From NCBI RefSeq assembly GCF_001957135.1, contig NZ_MPHK01000009.1, positions 147,776 to 193,960 of the forward strand: a stretch of 46,185 nt of DNA. Direction: 5' to 3'. Below are positions 16,481-24,501 of the stretch, piece after piece. The notes under the pieces were generated by a model. It was not told the DNA's origin. It did not search any database and saw nothing but the letters and a program-made list of their open reading frames with translations. Each line of letters opens with the position of its first letter. The first letter of the stretch is position 1. This DNA is from Shewanella sp. UCD-KL21 (lineage in GTDB: Bacteria > Pseudomonadota > Gammaproteobacteria > Enterobacterales > Shewanellaceae). The position numbers and the translations under genes are program-made.

Positions 16481-18271
16481 TTAAAAATCCGCTTCATCAA
16501 AATTTGCAATATGCTCACTACTTGCTTCAATTTGCTTGCGTAAACTACGAGTTTGGCTGCCCCAGTAGCTCATATAAAACTGAGCGGTTTTAAGCTTGCC
16601 GTTATAGAACTCAGTTTCTTCAGTACCAGCTTCAATAGCCGCTAACGAGGTGGCGGCAATACGGGTCCACATCCACGCCAGTGTGGTGATGCCAAATAAC
16701 TGCATGTAGGCCATAGAAGCTGCGCCAATAATATCTGGATTAGTGCTGGCAGATTTGACGATAAAGCCAGTGGCTTTTTCTAAATCGCCTGCAGCATCCA
16801 TTAATCCTGCGATATAAGGCTGCATGTTTGCATTGGCGCTGTTTTCTTGGATGAGTTGTTTAACCATCCCTGACCACAATGTCAGCGCAGCGCCTTTATC
16901 TGAAAGTAATTTACGGCCAACTAAATCCAATGCTTGTACGCCATTGGTGCCTTCATAAATCATCGCAATGCGAATATCGCGGACAAATTGTTCCATGCCC
17001 CATTCGTTAATATACCCGTGGCCGCCATAAACTTGCTGCGCATCAACACAAGCTTTAAAACCTTGGTCGGTGACAAAGCCTTTTACTATTGGGGTAAATA
17101 GCGCAGCCAGCATTGAAGCTTGTTTTGCTTGTGCGGGATCAGTATGGCGCTCAGCAGAGTCTAGCCAAAGCGCTTGCTGGCCCATTAAGGCGCGGGTGCC
17201 TTCATTAAATGCCTTTTGCGACAACAGCATTCTGCGCACATCACCATGAACTAAAATAGAGTCAGCGGCTTGCTCTGGTTGTTTAGCGCCAGATAACGCG
17301 CGGCCTTGAATGCGATCTTTGGCATATACCAATGCGTTTTGATAAGCGATATCAGACACGCCTAAGCCTTGAATGCCGACGCCTAAGCGGGCTTGATTCA
17401 TCATGGTGAACATTGCCTTTAAACCTTGATGAGGTGCGCCGACTAATTCACCCAGAGCATTATCAAAATGCATCACACAGGTGGAGTTACCATGAATACC
17501 CATTTTATGTTCAAGGCCGGTGGCTGATAAACTATTAGCTTCACCCAAACTGCCGTCATCGTTAACCATAAACTTAGGTACTGCAAACAATGAGATCCCT
17601 TTAACGCCTTCTGGGGCGTCAGGTAATTTAGCTAATACCAAGTGAATGATATTTTCCGCTAAATCGTGATCACCTGATGAGATAAATATCTTTTCACCGC
17701 TAATGGCAAATTGGCCATCTGCAGTTGGGGTTGCTTTAGTGCGCAGTAAAGCTAAATCAGTGCCAGCATGCGACTCAGTTAAGTTCATGGTGCCAGTCCA
17801 CTCACCACTGACCAGCTTGGCAAGGTATTTTTGTTTCAGTGCATCACTGCCATGAACGTGAATCGCTGAGTAAGCGCCATGGGTTAACCCTGGGTACATG
17901 GCAAAGGCCATATTGGTGGCGGTTTTCATTTCTGTGGCAAAGGTGCCAATAACTTCCGGTAAGCCTTGACCGCCATATTGAGGATCACAGGTTAATGTGG
18001 CCCAACCATCATCAACGTATTGTTTATACGCCTGTTTAAATCCTTTTGGGGTCACCACTTTGCCATTCACAAGCTGACAACCTTCAAGATCGCCTGAAGC
18101 ATTAAGCGGCAACATGATTTCGGTGGTGAAATCGGCCACGCCTTGCAAAATGGCATCAGCAAGCTCAGGGTCAATTTCATCAAATCCTAATAAGTTAGGT
18201 TGTTGATAAATATTGAGTAATTCAGATAATATGAATTGATAATCTCTAAGGGGGGCTTGATAAATCGGCAT
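16481..18271 (-). CDS. Acyl-CoA dehydrogenase, long form with C-terminal domain
   Basis: FAD enzyme introducing the alpha-beta double bond into acyl-CoA. 596 residues, about 200 longer than LiuA: N-terminal helical domain, beta domain with TMNLTESHAGTDL and KIFISSGDHD FAD contacts, C-terminal helical domain with QVYGGHGYINEWGMEQFVRDIRIAMIYEGTNGVQALDLVGRKL carrying the likely catalytic Glu, then an extra about 130-residue helical domain as in FadE5/DmdC-type proteins. DmdC homologues act on methylmercaptopropionyl-CoA, but without other dmd genes here a fatty acid role is more likely. A perfect PsrA-like palindrome 66 nt upstream supports fatty acid control. Confidence 0.9.
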   Translation of the reverse strand: MPIYQAPLRDYQFILSELLNIYQQPNLLGFDEIDPELADAILQGVADFTTEIMLPLNASGDLEGCQLVNGKVVTPKGFKQAYKQYVDDGWATLTCDPQYGGQGLPEVIGTFATEMKTATNMAFAMYPGLTHGAYSAIHVHGSDALKQKYLAKLVSGEWTGTMNLTESHAGTDLALLRTKATPTADGQFAISGEKIFISSGDHDLAENIIHLVLAKLPDAPEGVKGISLFAVPKFMVNDDGSLGEANSLSATGLEHKMGIHGNSTCVMHFDNALGELVGAPHQGLKAMFTMMNQARLGVGIQGLGVSDIAYQNALVYAKDRIQGRALSGAKQPEQAADSILVHGDVRRMLLSQKAFNEGTRALMGQQALWLDSAERHTDPAQAKQASMLAALFTPIVKGFVTDQGFKACVDAQQVYGGHGYINEWGMEQFVRDIRIAMIYEGTNGVQALDLVGRKLLSDKGAALTLWSGMVKQLIQENSANANMQPYIAGLMDAAGDLEKATGFIVKSASTNPDIIGAASMAYMQLFGITTLAWMWTRIAATSLAAIEAGTEETEFYNGKLKTAQFYMSYWGSQTRSLRKQIEASSEHIANFDEADF

Positions 18272-18336
18272 AATAGGATCCTTTCTTATGATATTTCTGT
18301 GCTTAGTCGCATAGTGACAGAATTGATGTTCAAGAA

Positions 18337-18352
18337 TTAAACAGGTGTTTAA
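18337..18352. promoter_or_regulatory. PsrA-like operator of the acyl-CoA dehydrogenase gene
   Basis: TTAAACAGGTGTTTAA: perfect 7-bp arms TTAAACA / TGTTTAA around GG, containing AAAC-N4-GTTT as in PsrA sites. It is 66 bp before the start codon. Confidence 0.6.
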
Positions 18353-18676
18353 CCATAACTAAATTTGAGCAAAAACTCAGTAATTATTTATCGGCTGTTT
18401 TTTAACTTCGCAGAGGCAATAATATTGTCAGGCGTTGTTATTGAATGTGGACGATTATTGAAAGGCGAGATTGATGTGCTTTTAGTATGGGAATAGGTAA
18501 TATAGTCAATGGCTTGTATTTATCGAGTTTAAATTAAAGCGGCTTTTGAGTGATTGATTTGAAGCTAGCACTCACATCCCTGTGAATGCTATATCGATTC
18601 AGTATTGTGGCTATGGGCTGGTAAAACTTAACTCAAGACCATGTTTATCGCTCTAGTTATAGCCTTAGTAAGTGTC
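18353..18676. other. Intergenic region 5' of the acyl-CoA dehydrogenase gene
   Basis: Holds the rest of the promoter region and the 3' flank of the radical SAM gene. An imperfect hairpin AGCACTCACA / TGTGAATGCT lies near 18567-18590 without a T tract. Nothing else is recognised. Confidence 0.35.
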
Positions 18677-20014
18677 CTAGTTAGTGCAGGTAAGCACAGA
18701 TCCAGTTAATTCACTGTCTTGCTGTTGTGATAACGGCAACTCCCTTGCTTGCTCACGTAGGTAGTCCATTCCCGCTAAGAAACCGGAGAACATTTTCAGC
18801 GCAATAAATTGCCCTTCAGTGGTAGTGCGGTAGTTGCTGCCTTGTTTCTTGATTGCCCCAGCTGCATGCAAATAACTCATTTCTAGGGGGAATGCCTGCC
18901 ATAACGTTTTACCGGTATGGGCTTTGAATTGCTGATTATCTAATACACCATGACCCATCATCATCATTAAGTGATGCTGTAGTAGGGCTTTGTGTTCAAG
19001 GGGTTTGGTATAACAGGTACCACTATGGCCAGCATTGATGCGCTCAATATAGGTTGGAATATCGAAGCTTGAGATCCTGAACTGCTCGCCAAAGCGGCCA
19101 AATGAGCCAGAACCTACCCCAAAGCAATCTTCGCCGTCGAGCACATATTTGTTTTCCACCGGTTGGCCGAAGTTACGGCTGAAGGTCCACGGGAACTCCA
19201 TAATGTACTTGTCACCTAACGCTTGTTTGACCGCTAAAAATTGTGGCCACAGATCATTTGGTTCACCTGCAAGGCAGCCTGCTTTTTTACGGTTTTGACC
19301 TATGCCGATGGTTAGCGGGTAAGTGGTAATTTGATCAGGGCTTAAGCGAATGGTTTGCTCAAGATCCCATGCAATTGAATCCGTTGTTTGCTGCTTAAAA
19401 CCATACATCATGTCGAGGTTGACTGTGGGAATGACCTCAATGGCGCGACTGACATATTCAGCCTGTTGTAGCCCTGAGCCAAATTTTTCAAAGCGGCCAC
19501 TGGCTTTTAAAATATTGTCGTCAAAGCTTTGTACCCCAATTGACATTCTGTCTACCAAACCTTTGAGCAAATGGGGATTACCTTCTTTAAAGTAAATAGG
19601 GTCACTTTCACAAGAGACTTCACGGATCGTGGTAAGACTCTTGATCATCTCGATGGTTTTAATTAACTCATCTTCTAAAATGGTGGTGGTGCCACCGCCA
19701 ATATAAACCCGATTAAAGGTGTAACCCTTAGCGATAACCTCTCTGATCTCTTTTCTCAGGGCTTTGAAATACTCTCTGGCTATGCCTTCAACAAATTTAA
19801 TTTTATGGAATGAGCAAAAACGGCATAAGGTTTGACAAAAGGGGATGTGAATATAGAGGGTTTCGATGGGTTTTTCGGGGATATATTCTTTGGCTTCGGC
19901 ATCGAGCGCAACTGCATCTTTTAAGCTTAAAGAGTTTTTAATTGTTTGCCCCATAACCCAGTCAAGGCTATTGCTGGCAAGGTTTAACCTTAAGGTTGCG
20001 AGAGTGGATTTCAT
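18677..20014 (-). CDS. HemN/HemW-type radical SAM protein, substrate unknown
   Basis: Radical SAM enzyme of the coproporphyrinogen dehydrogenase superfamily. The 445-residue protein has the cluster motif FCQTLCRFC (CX3CX2C, near residues 60-66), the SAM-binding VYIGGGTTT, the family block MSIGVQSFDDNILKASGR and a C-terminal winged-helix HemN_C-type domain (about 330-430). The fourth cysteine that HemN has two residues further (CXC) is Ser-Phe here, so it is closer to HemW or the heme-utilisation protein HutW/ChuW than to HemN. The ATG at 20014 has GAGG 6 nt upstream; an ATG four codons earlier does not. It is monocistronic and divergent from the DUF1097 gene; no heme-uptake genes are near. 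Confidence 0.8.
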   Translation of the reverse strand: MKSTLATLRLNLASNSLDWVMGQTIKNSLSLKDAVALDAEAKEYIPEKPIETLYIHIPFCQTLCRFCSFHKIKFVEGIAREYFKALRKEIREVIAKGYTFNRVYIGGGTTTILEDELIKTIEMIKSLTTIREVSCESDPIYFKEGNPHLLKGLVDRMSIGVQSFDDNILKASGRFEKFGSGLQQAEYVSRAIEVIPTVNLDMMYGFKQQTTDSIAWDLEQTIRLSPDQITTYPLTIGIGQNRKKAGCLAGEPNDLWPQFLAVKQALGDKYIMEFPWTFSRNFGQPVENKYVLDGEDCFGVGSGSFGRFGEQFRISSFDIPTYIERINAGHSGTCYTKPLEHKALLQHHLMMMMGHGVLDNQQFKAHTGKTLWQAFPLEMSYLHAAGAIKKQGSNYRTTTEGQFIALKMFSGFLAGMDYLREQARELPLSQQQDSELTGSVLTCTN

Positions 20015-20315
20015 TAATGCCCTCATTGGTATTATTTTATCTAATATAGTCAGCCTAATGGACTCGGGGGATGAGAACTGTCGGCTGAAGCATGAATATA
20101 AAAATAACTATAAATTGGAGTGTAACTTGTGACTAAAATTTGATGGTTATCACTTTTTTGTTGCTAATAAGGCCTTCATTATTGTGATTGTCAGCGGTTT
20201 TTTATGATCGCAATCTTTAATTCATTCCACTTAGTACCTTAGTTAACACTCTATTTTAAATCACTAATATTAAATGTAATGTTATTGGCTTTTTTTCTGT
20301 GTGCGAGCAATTAAT

Positions 20316-20331
20316 TAAAACACGTGTTTGA
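20316..20331. promoter_or_regulatory. PsrA-like palindrome upstream of the DUF1097 gene
   Basis: TTAAAACACGTGTTTGAT contains AAAC-ACGT-GTTT, a perfect 12-bp palindrome of the same form as the etfBA and acyl-CoA dehydrogenase sites. It is 102 bp before the start codon, in the divergent region 20015-20430, where nothing else is recognised apart from the promoter DNA. Confidence 0.35.
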
Positions 20332-20430
20332 TCACTTTTTATCAGACTGAAAATAGCGTACATTATGCACAATTGTATTTTATTGTGAACACTCCATTTT
20401 AATCTATGGACTATGTGCAAGGGGAAAACT

Positions 20431-20946
20431 ATGAAACATCGTTGGCAGATTGCAATCTCAGCCGGACTTTTAGCTGGTGTATGGGCAGGCGTGGCAGATG
20501 TATTTCAGTTAGTTACTTGGATTGGCTTTTTAAGTTGTAGTACTTTTTTTGCTCAGACTGAATCAGGCATAAAAGGTATGTTCATGGCCATGAGCACTAA
20601 TTTATCAGGTGTATTTTGGGGCTGGTTAATTATTTCTGGCAGTAGCTTTTTTGTGTCACCGACATTTGGTTATCTCTTTACCGCTATCGCGACCTCAGCA
20701 ATGTGTTTACAGGCAAGCTATCAAAAGCTGGCGTTTATTCCTGGGGCATTTATTGGTTGTTGTGTCACTTTTGCTATGGGGGCCGATATCGCTGCGATAT
20801 TACCGCCGTTGCTCATTGGTGCCATGCTGGGTTATAGCATGAGTTTATTAACAGGCCAGTTGATTAACCTGACGGAAAAGTTTCAAGCTTTGTCTTCAAA
20901 TGCACCGGTCAATGGGGCAGATACTCAAACTGCCAAAGAGTTGTAA
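20431..20946 (+). CDS. DUF1097 family inner membrane protein
   Basis: 171-residue hydrophobic protein with about five membrane segments (roughly residues 8-35, 48-66, 70-88, 92-112, 118-140) and a short hydrophilic C-terminal tail (KFQALSSNAPVNGADTQTAKEL). The alternating Gly/Ala-rich segments and opening WQIAISAGLLAGVWAGVAD fit DUF1097 (E. coli YcdZ), whose function is unknown. The ATG at 20431 has AAGGGG 7-8 nt upstream; an ATG six codons earlier does not. No neighbour in the same direction overlaps, so it is probably a single gene. Confidence 0.72.
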   Translation: MKHRWQIAISAGLLAGVWAGVADVFQLVTWIGFLSCSTFFAQTESGIKGMFMAMSTNLSGVFWGWLIISGSSFFVSPTFGYLFTAIATSAMCLQASYQKLAFIPGAFIGCCVTFAMGADIAAILPPLLIGAMLGYSMSLLTGQLINLTEKFQALSSNAPVNGADTQTAKEL

Positions 20947-21081
20947 TCGGCTTAAAGCGTGTTTTTACTCGCGTTAACAGCTCAATTATTGGTTTTAAAA
21001 TCGGGTTAGCACAAATAGATTTACTCCCCTGTGCTAACTCGCTAGGATGTTGACCCCATTTAGCATCTAGCAAGGTATCAC

Positions 21082-21483
21082 ATGAGATCCGCAACACTGG
21101 TTTTAACCCTAATCGCTTTTTTCAGTCTTTTTCGCAGTTCATCAGCCAACGCCGCGCCACAAGTAGGTTTAATGGTGGGCAGTGATTCAGGTATCAACGT
21201 CAAAATTGATGATTATAAAATTGGGGTCGGATTTGACGAGTTATCATTCACCATGGATAGAACGTTTAATTTCCAAGATAACCCAAACTTTTATTGGGGT
21301 CTTGGGGGCAAAATAGCCGACTCGAATAAAGATGATATTCAGTTAGCTGCTAGAGCTGTGTTTGGCGCTCATGCTAAAGTGGAGCGGTTTACCTTTTTTG
21401 CTGAAGCACAACCGACCTTATATATACTTGATGATGTTAAAGTGAAATTAGAAGCCATTGCGGGAGTGAGATATCACTTCTAG
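21082..21483 (+). CDS. Small secreted beta-barrel-like envelope protein
   Basis: 133 residues with a Sec signal peptide of about 24 residues ending ANA, then a sequence of short amphipathic strands and a terminal phenylalanine (GVRYHF), as in outer membrane barrels. AAGGTATC precedes the ATG. I do not recognise a named family with confidence. It could be a small 8-stranded barrel; a periplasmic beta protein is the alternative. It ends at a good terminator at 21609. Confidence 0.65.
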   Translation: MRSATLVLTLIAFFSLFRSSSANAAPQVGLMVGSDSGINVKIDDYKIGVGFDELSFTMDRTFNFQDNPNFYWGLGGKIADSNKDDIQLAARAVFGAHAKVERFTFFAEAQPTLYILDDVKVKLEAIAGVRYHF

Positions 21484-21608
21484 CTAGTCAATCTGCCGAT
21501 TGAATGGCTAACAGCTGATTTATTGCCATGTTTTTGGTTAAAGGGTTGCTTAAAGGTTTGGTTAAAGTTTTAATCAAAGCTATAGCTAGCTAGTTAGTAA
21601 GTGAAGTA

Positions 21609-21634
21609 GGGAATACCAAGGTATTCCCTTTTTT
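21609..21634 (+). terminator. Terminator after the small barrel gene
   Basis: GGGAATAC, loop CAAG, GTATTCCC, six T. Confidence 0.9.
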
Positions 21635-21692
21635 GTGGCTGATTTTTCTTCTGAGTGACAGATTTCATGTTAAAGAATTAGTTTTGTTTAAT

Positions 21693-22391
21693 TTATTTAG
21701 GGAGTAAACCTGCCTTTTGATACCAAAACATCGCTTGCTTCATATCTTTATCCATTCCGAGCCCTAACTCATTCATAGTCCCCAGTATTTCATATGATTT
21801 TTTTTGTGTTAATGTGTATTCATCCTTTTGATAAACACAATAAAATATATTCTTGGCGGCTAAATATTTTTTTTCTTTAAACAGCGAAACACCAGCGTTC
21901 TCGAGATCTACAATGCTTTGCGTTGTGTCATCACAACCTTTTTTCAAAAATAATGTTTCAGTCTCAATAGCTTTATTTATTTCAGTACTTCGTCCCGATA
22001 TTAAATTGTTAATCTCGGTCATCTCGCCATCATAAGTTGCACAAACAGCATAGCCAGATGCTTGGCTAACATAGTAATCAATAGTAAGAGCATTTGGGGA
22101 GTAGTATGAATAAGGCTGCTTAACATCAAGAGCTTGATATTCAAATTTTTGAAACTCTCCAGCACAAAGCTCAGCGGCTCTTTTTTTCCAGTTTTTTGCA
22201 ACACTGCTTAAATTTGAAATCGCAGAAGAACCACCGTGTACTTCAACATAAAACAAACCATCCATCACTTTTCTATCTGTAAAGCCGCCATTGATAACAC
22301 TATAACCGTCGATGTTAGCGTCTCTGTATGATGCGCATGAAGCTAGGGTTATGATAGCCAACATCATCATTACTGCTTTTTTACCGTACAT
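21693..22391 (-). CDS. Putative lipoprotein with a C-terminal Sel1-like repeat
   Basis: 232 residues with a lipobox signal (TLASC, Cys19). The middle has no family I recognise. The last 40 residues (ILGTMNELGLGMDKDMKQAMFWYQKAG) match one Sel1/TPR-like repeat, a protein-binding helix pair, preceded by another helical repeat (LENAGVSLFKEKKYLAAKNIFYC). Six cysteines besides the lipid-bearing one may form disulfides in the periplasm. AGGGAT lies ahead of the ATG. The sequence is AT-richer than its neighbours and the gene is isolated between convergent and divergent units, so it may be strain-specific. Confidence 0.68.
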   Translation of the reverse strand: MYGKKAVMMMLAIITLASCASYRDANIDGYSVINGGFTDRKVMDGLFYVEVHGGSSAISNLSSVAKNWKKRAAELCAGEFQKFEYQALDVKQPYSYYSPNALTIDYYVSQASGYAVCATYDGEMTEINNLISGRSTEINKAIETETLFLKKGCDDTTQSIVDLENAGVSLFKEKKYLAAKNIFYCVYQKDEYTLTQKKSYEILGTMNELGLGMDKDMKQAMFWYQKAGLLPK

Positions 22392-22803
22392 TCGTTTATC
22401 CCTAAACTGTAAGCTTCTGATTTTGTATGGAGTAAAATAGCTTATTACTAATTTAAAATAAAGTCATATTGGAATATTTTGAATGTCAGTAATTTTTTGA
22501 ATTATATGTGCTTTTTTGTGTTTTGTCAGTTTAAAGTTAAAGCTAACACCGTGCTTTTTAAACCCGCATTAGCTGAATTGGGAATATAATAGTATTACCT
22601 TTTTGTGACAGTTTTTTGCTGTATTTTTTATTGTTCTTCGCGTTTAAGTACTCAACCTTTTGACTGATTAATTTTGAAGTTATTTTCATTGTGAACACTT
22701 CTTATACAATGAATATGGTTTGATTGGTTATTGGTTTTATTTGATCAAGTAAACACATTATTTGGCTAGTGATTATCGTATTTTAATTCAAGGAGGAGGT
22801 TAT
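22392..22803. other. AT-rich promoter region of the lipoprotein and cupin genes
   Basis: Divergent region. TATACA near 22703-22708 is a possible -10 for the cupin gene, just after ATTGTGAACACT (22688-22699), a 12-mer that also occurs upstream of the DUF1097 gene (20382-20393). No RNA or further gene is recognised. Confidence 0.35.
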
Positions 22804-23115
22804 ATGGCTGGTGAATACCCAAGTAAAATTAAAAGCTTACCTTTATATGATGGTAGATTTGATGCTTACAAATTAGAGGCTAAAGGCAGTGATGTGTTAT
22901 TTGCATCATATCCTGCAGGCACTGTGATCCCAGCTCATACGCATGATACTGATAATCATGGGGTTATCACCCGCGGTGAATTGATATTAACCATGAATGG
23001 TGATGTTACCCATGTCAAAACCGGTGATTGGTACCATGTGCCTGCTTTTGTAGAGCATGCAGCCCGTTTTGAGGTCGAAACCGATGAAATTGAGTTTTGG
23101 TTTAAGGCTGAGTAG
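22804..23115 (+). CDS. Small single-domain cupin protein
   Basis: 103-residue cupin. Motif 1 is HTHDTDNHGVITRGELIL (metal ligands His, His, His and Glu) and motif 2 GDWYHVPAFVEHAARF (third His), so a metal site looks intact. No partner domain. The ATG at 22804 has the very strong AAGGAGGAGGT 3-4 nt upstream, which overrules an in-frame TTG at 22762. Function cannot be assigned: small cupins include dioxygenases, isomerases and sugar-binding proteins. It stands just left of the repeat-rich region. Confidence 0.85.
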   Translation: MAGEYPSKIKSLPLYDGRFDAYKLEAKGSDVLFASYPAGTVIPAHTHDTDNHGVITRGELILTMNGDVTHVKTGDWYHVPAFVEHAARFEVETDEIEFWFKAE

Positions 23116-23190
23116 GGTTTAAGTCAAAACGATAAGATGGCTTGTTAGTATAGTAAGCTTACTTTTCAGATCGTGGCGTTTAACTACAAA

Positions 23191-23612
23191 TCAAAGTCGT
23201 GGCGCTTCGCCACATTAAGTCAAAGTCGTGGGTTTTTCACCCACACCCGACGAAAGGGAAACAACAGCATTTTCCTCCTACTTTTTCTAAGAACCATCCC
23301 TTACTGCGCCGGTGAAGTGTTGATCCTCATGCTTAATTAAGCGAATTCACTAACGCCTTAGATTCGTATCTGACGTATATGGCTATACGAATGTCGCGGT
23401 GACATGGATGTCAAAGAGCGACCATGGCTCAACAAAAGGCTATGTCGGCGTCGATAGGCAGGAAGTCTGAATGTCATGGAGTGCATGGATGCACGAGAAT
23501 GACCTGCCTCCATCACGTCAATTCACTTAACGCATTCGGACACTTCCAACGGAGAACTTTGAATCGGCAAGATAAATAGGAGTCTTTCGAATAAGTTTAC
23601 TCAGACCACACT
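23191..23612 (+). repeat. Structured intergenic repeat, copy A (about 420 bp)
   Basis: Opens with two hairpins, TCGTGGCGCTTCGCCAC and GTGGGTTTTTCACCCAC, then CCCGACGAAAGGGAAACAACAGCA, continues through CGGTGAAGT and ACTAACGCC, and closes with ACTTCCAACGGAG and TTCGAATAAGTTTACTCAG. The interior is longer than in B or C and holds two hairpins with hexaloop ATGGAT: GAC-ATGGAT-GTC (23401-23412) and GTGC-ATGGAT-GCAC (23481-23494). No reading frame is plausible. Shares its order of blocks with copies B and C. Likely a mobile or RNA-forming element of unknown type. Confidence 0.78.
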
Positions 23613-23688
23613 TATTTGTTTTTAGCATCAGAATAATGCCCATTTGCTGTTATCATATCTGCATTATTTTTATAGAAAAGGTATTCCT

Positions 23689-24033
23689 ATGACCTCCCTT
23701 GCAGAACTTAATATTACCGACATCACGGTTGGTGAAGGCAAAGCCGCAGAAAAAGGTGCACTAATCACCTGTAAATATACCGGTAAATTAGCTGATGGCA
23801 GCGTATTTGATAGCTCAGAAGCATTTCAAGTGGTGATCACCGCTAAACGGGTTATTCAAGGTTGGTATCAAGGTATTATTGGCGACAATCCAATGAAGGT
23901 AGGCGGAACACGCCAACTGTCAGTCCCTGCTCATCTTGGTTACGGCGAGCGCCAAATTGGCGATAAAATCCCGCCTAATTCTGATTTATTCTTTGAAATT
24001 GAATTATTAGAAGTGCTAACCCGTGATGATTAA
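23689..24033 (+). CDS. FKBP-type peptidyl-prolyl isomerase
   Basis: 114-residue single FKBP domain. Active-site residues are visible: YTGKLADGSVFDSS (Tyr and Asp), VIQGWYQGIIGDNPMKVGG (Val-Ile-Gln-Gly-Trp core), LSVPAHLGYGER and PPNSDLFFEIELLEV. It catalyses cis-trans isomerisation of Xaa-Pro bonds; with no signal peptide it acts in the cytoplasm. The start at 23689 (MTSLAELNITD) has AAAAGGT upstream, and a 15-codon upstream frame lies in poor context. The gene is enclosed by repeat copies A and B, in the same direction, but its codon use looks like the core genes. Confidence 0.93.
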   Translation: MTSLAELNITDITVGEGKAAEKGALITCKYTGKLADGSVFDSSEAFQVVITAKRVIQGWYQGIIGDNPMKVGGTRQLSVPAHLGYGERQIGDKIPPNSDLFFEIELLEVLTRDD

Positions 24034-24123
24034 TATCAGCACGTTTAACTGCTGATATTAATCATCAGCATTGTAGTGATTGGATTAGTTTACTTTGATT
24101 TGATTACAACCTGACAGTTGCTA

Positions 24124-24445
24124 CAGTCGTGGCGTTTCGCCACATTAAATCAATGTCGTGGGTTATCCACCCACACCCGAGCAAGAGGGGAAACAACAGC
24201 AATCCCCCTCTTGGATCACCCATGCCGCTCCGGCGAAGTTGTCACCTTCGGTCTTATTCGAAAATAGCTGACGCTTTCGATAGGCCATCCATGGCCAAAC
24301 GAAAGCTAGCCAGACATCCATGTCTGGACTCACGCGATTCTTCCAATAAAGAGTCTTCAACGCCCTCAGCAACTTCCAACGGAGATTATTGATTCAGCAG
24401 GTGAAAATGGAGTTTTTTCGAATAAGTTTATTCAGATCTCATTTT
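24124..24445 (+). repeat. Structured intergenic repeat, copy B (about 320 bp)
   Basis: Same block order as copy A: TCGTGGCGTTTCGCCAC hairpin, GTGGGTTATCCACCCAC hairpin, GGGGAAACAACAGCA, GCTCCGGCGAAGTT, the interior, CAACTTCCAACGGAG, TTCGAATAAGTTTATTCAG. The interior has GGCC-ATCCAT-GGCC (24283-24296) and CAGAC-ATCCAT-GTCTG (24311-24326), so the ATGGAT hexaloops are on the minus strand. GCTCCGGCGAAGTT and AACTTCCAACGGAG form an imperfect inverted repeat around the interior. It ends about 55 bp before the RelA/SpoT-domain gene. Confidence 0.8.
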
Positions 24446-24501
24446 ACCGTATGTTTTAAGTTGTTATTATGTAGATTCTGTTATTAATAGTTGGGTATTT
24501 A

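Noticed and set aside
16481..18271. DmdC (methylmercaptopropionyl-CoA dehydrogenase) as a firm name
   Set aside because: The long form is shared by several acyl-CoA dehydrogenase groups and no other dmd gene is present; the PsrA-like site favours fatty acid use.
23191..24445. Integron attC sites
   Set aside because: No RYYYAAC/GTTRRRY core pairs and no integrase; the repeats have several hairpins and are too long.
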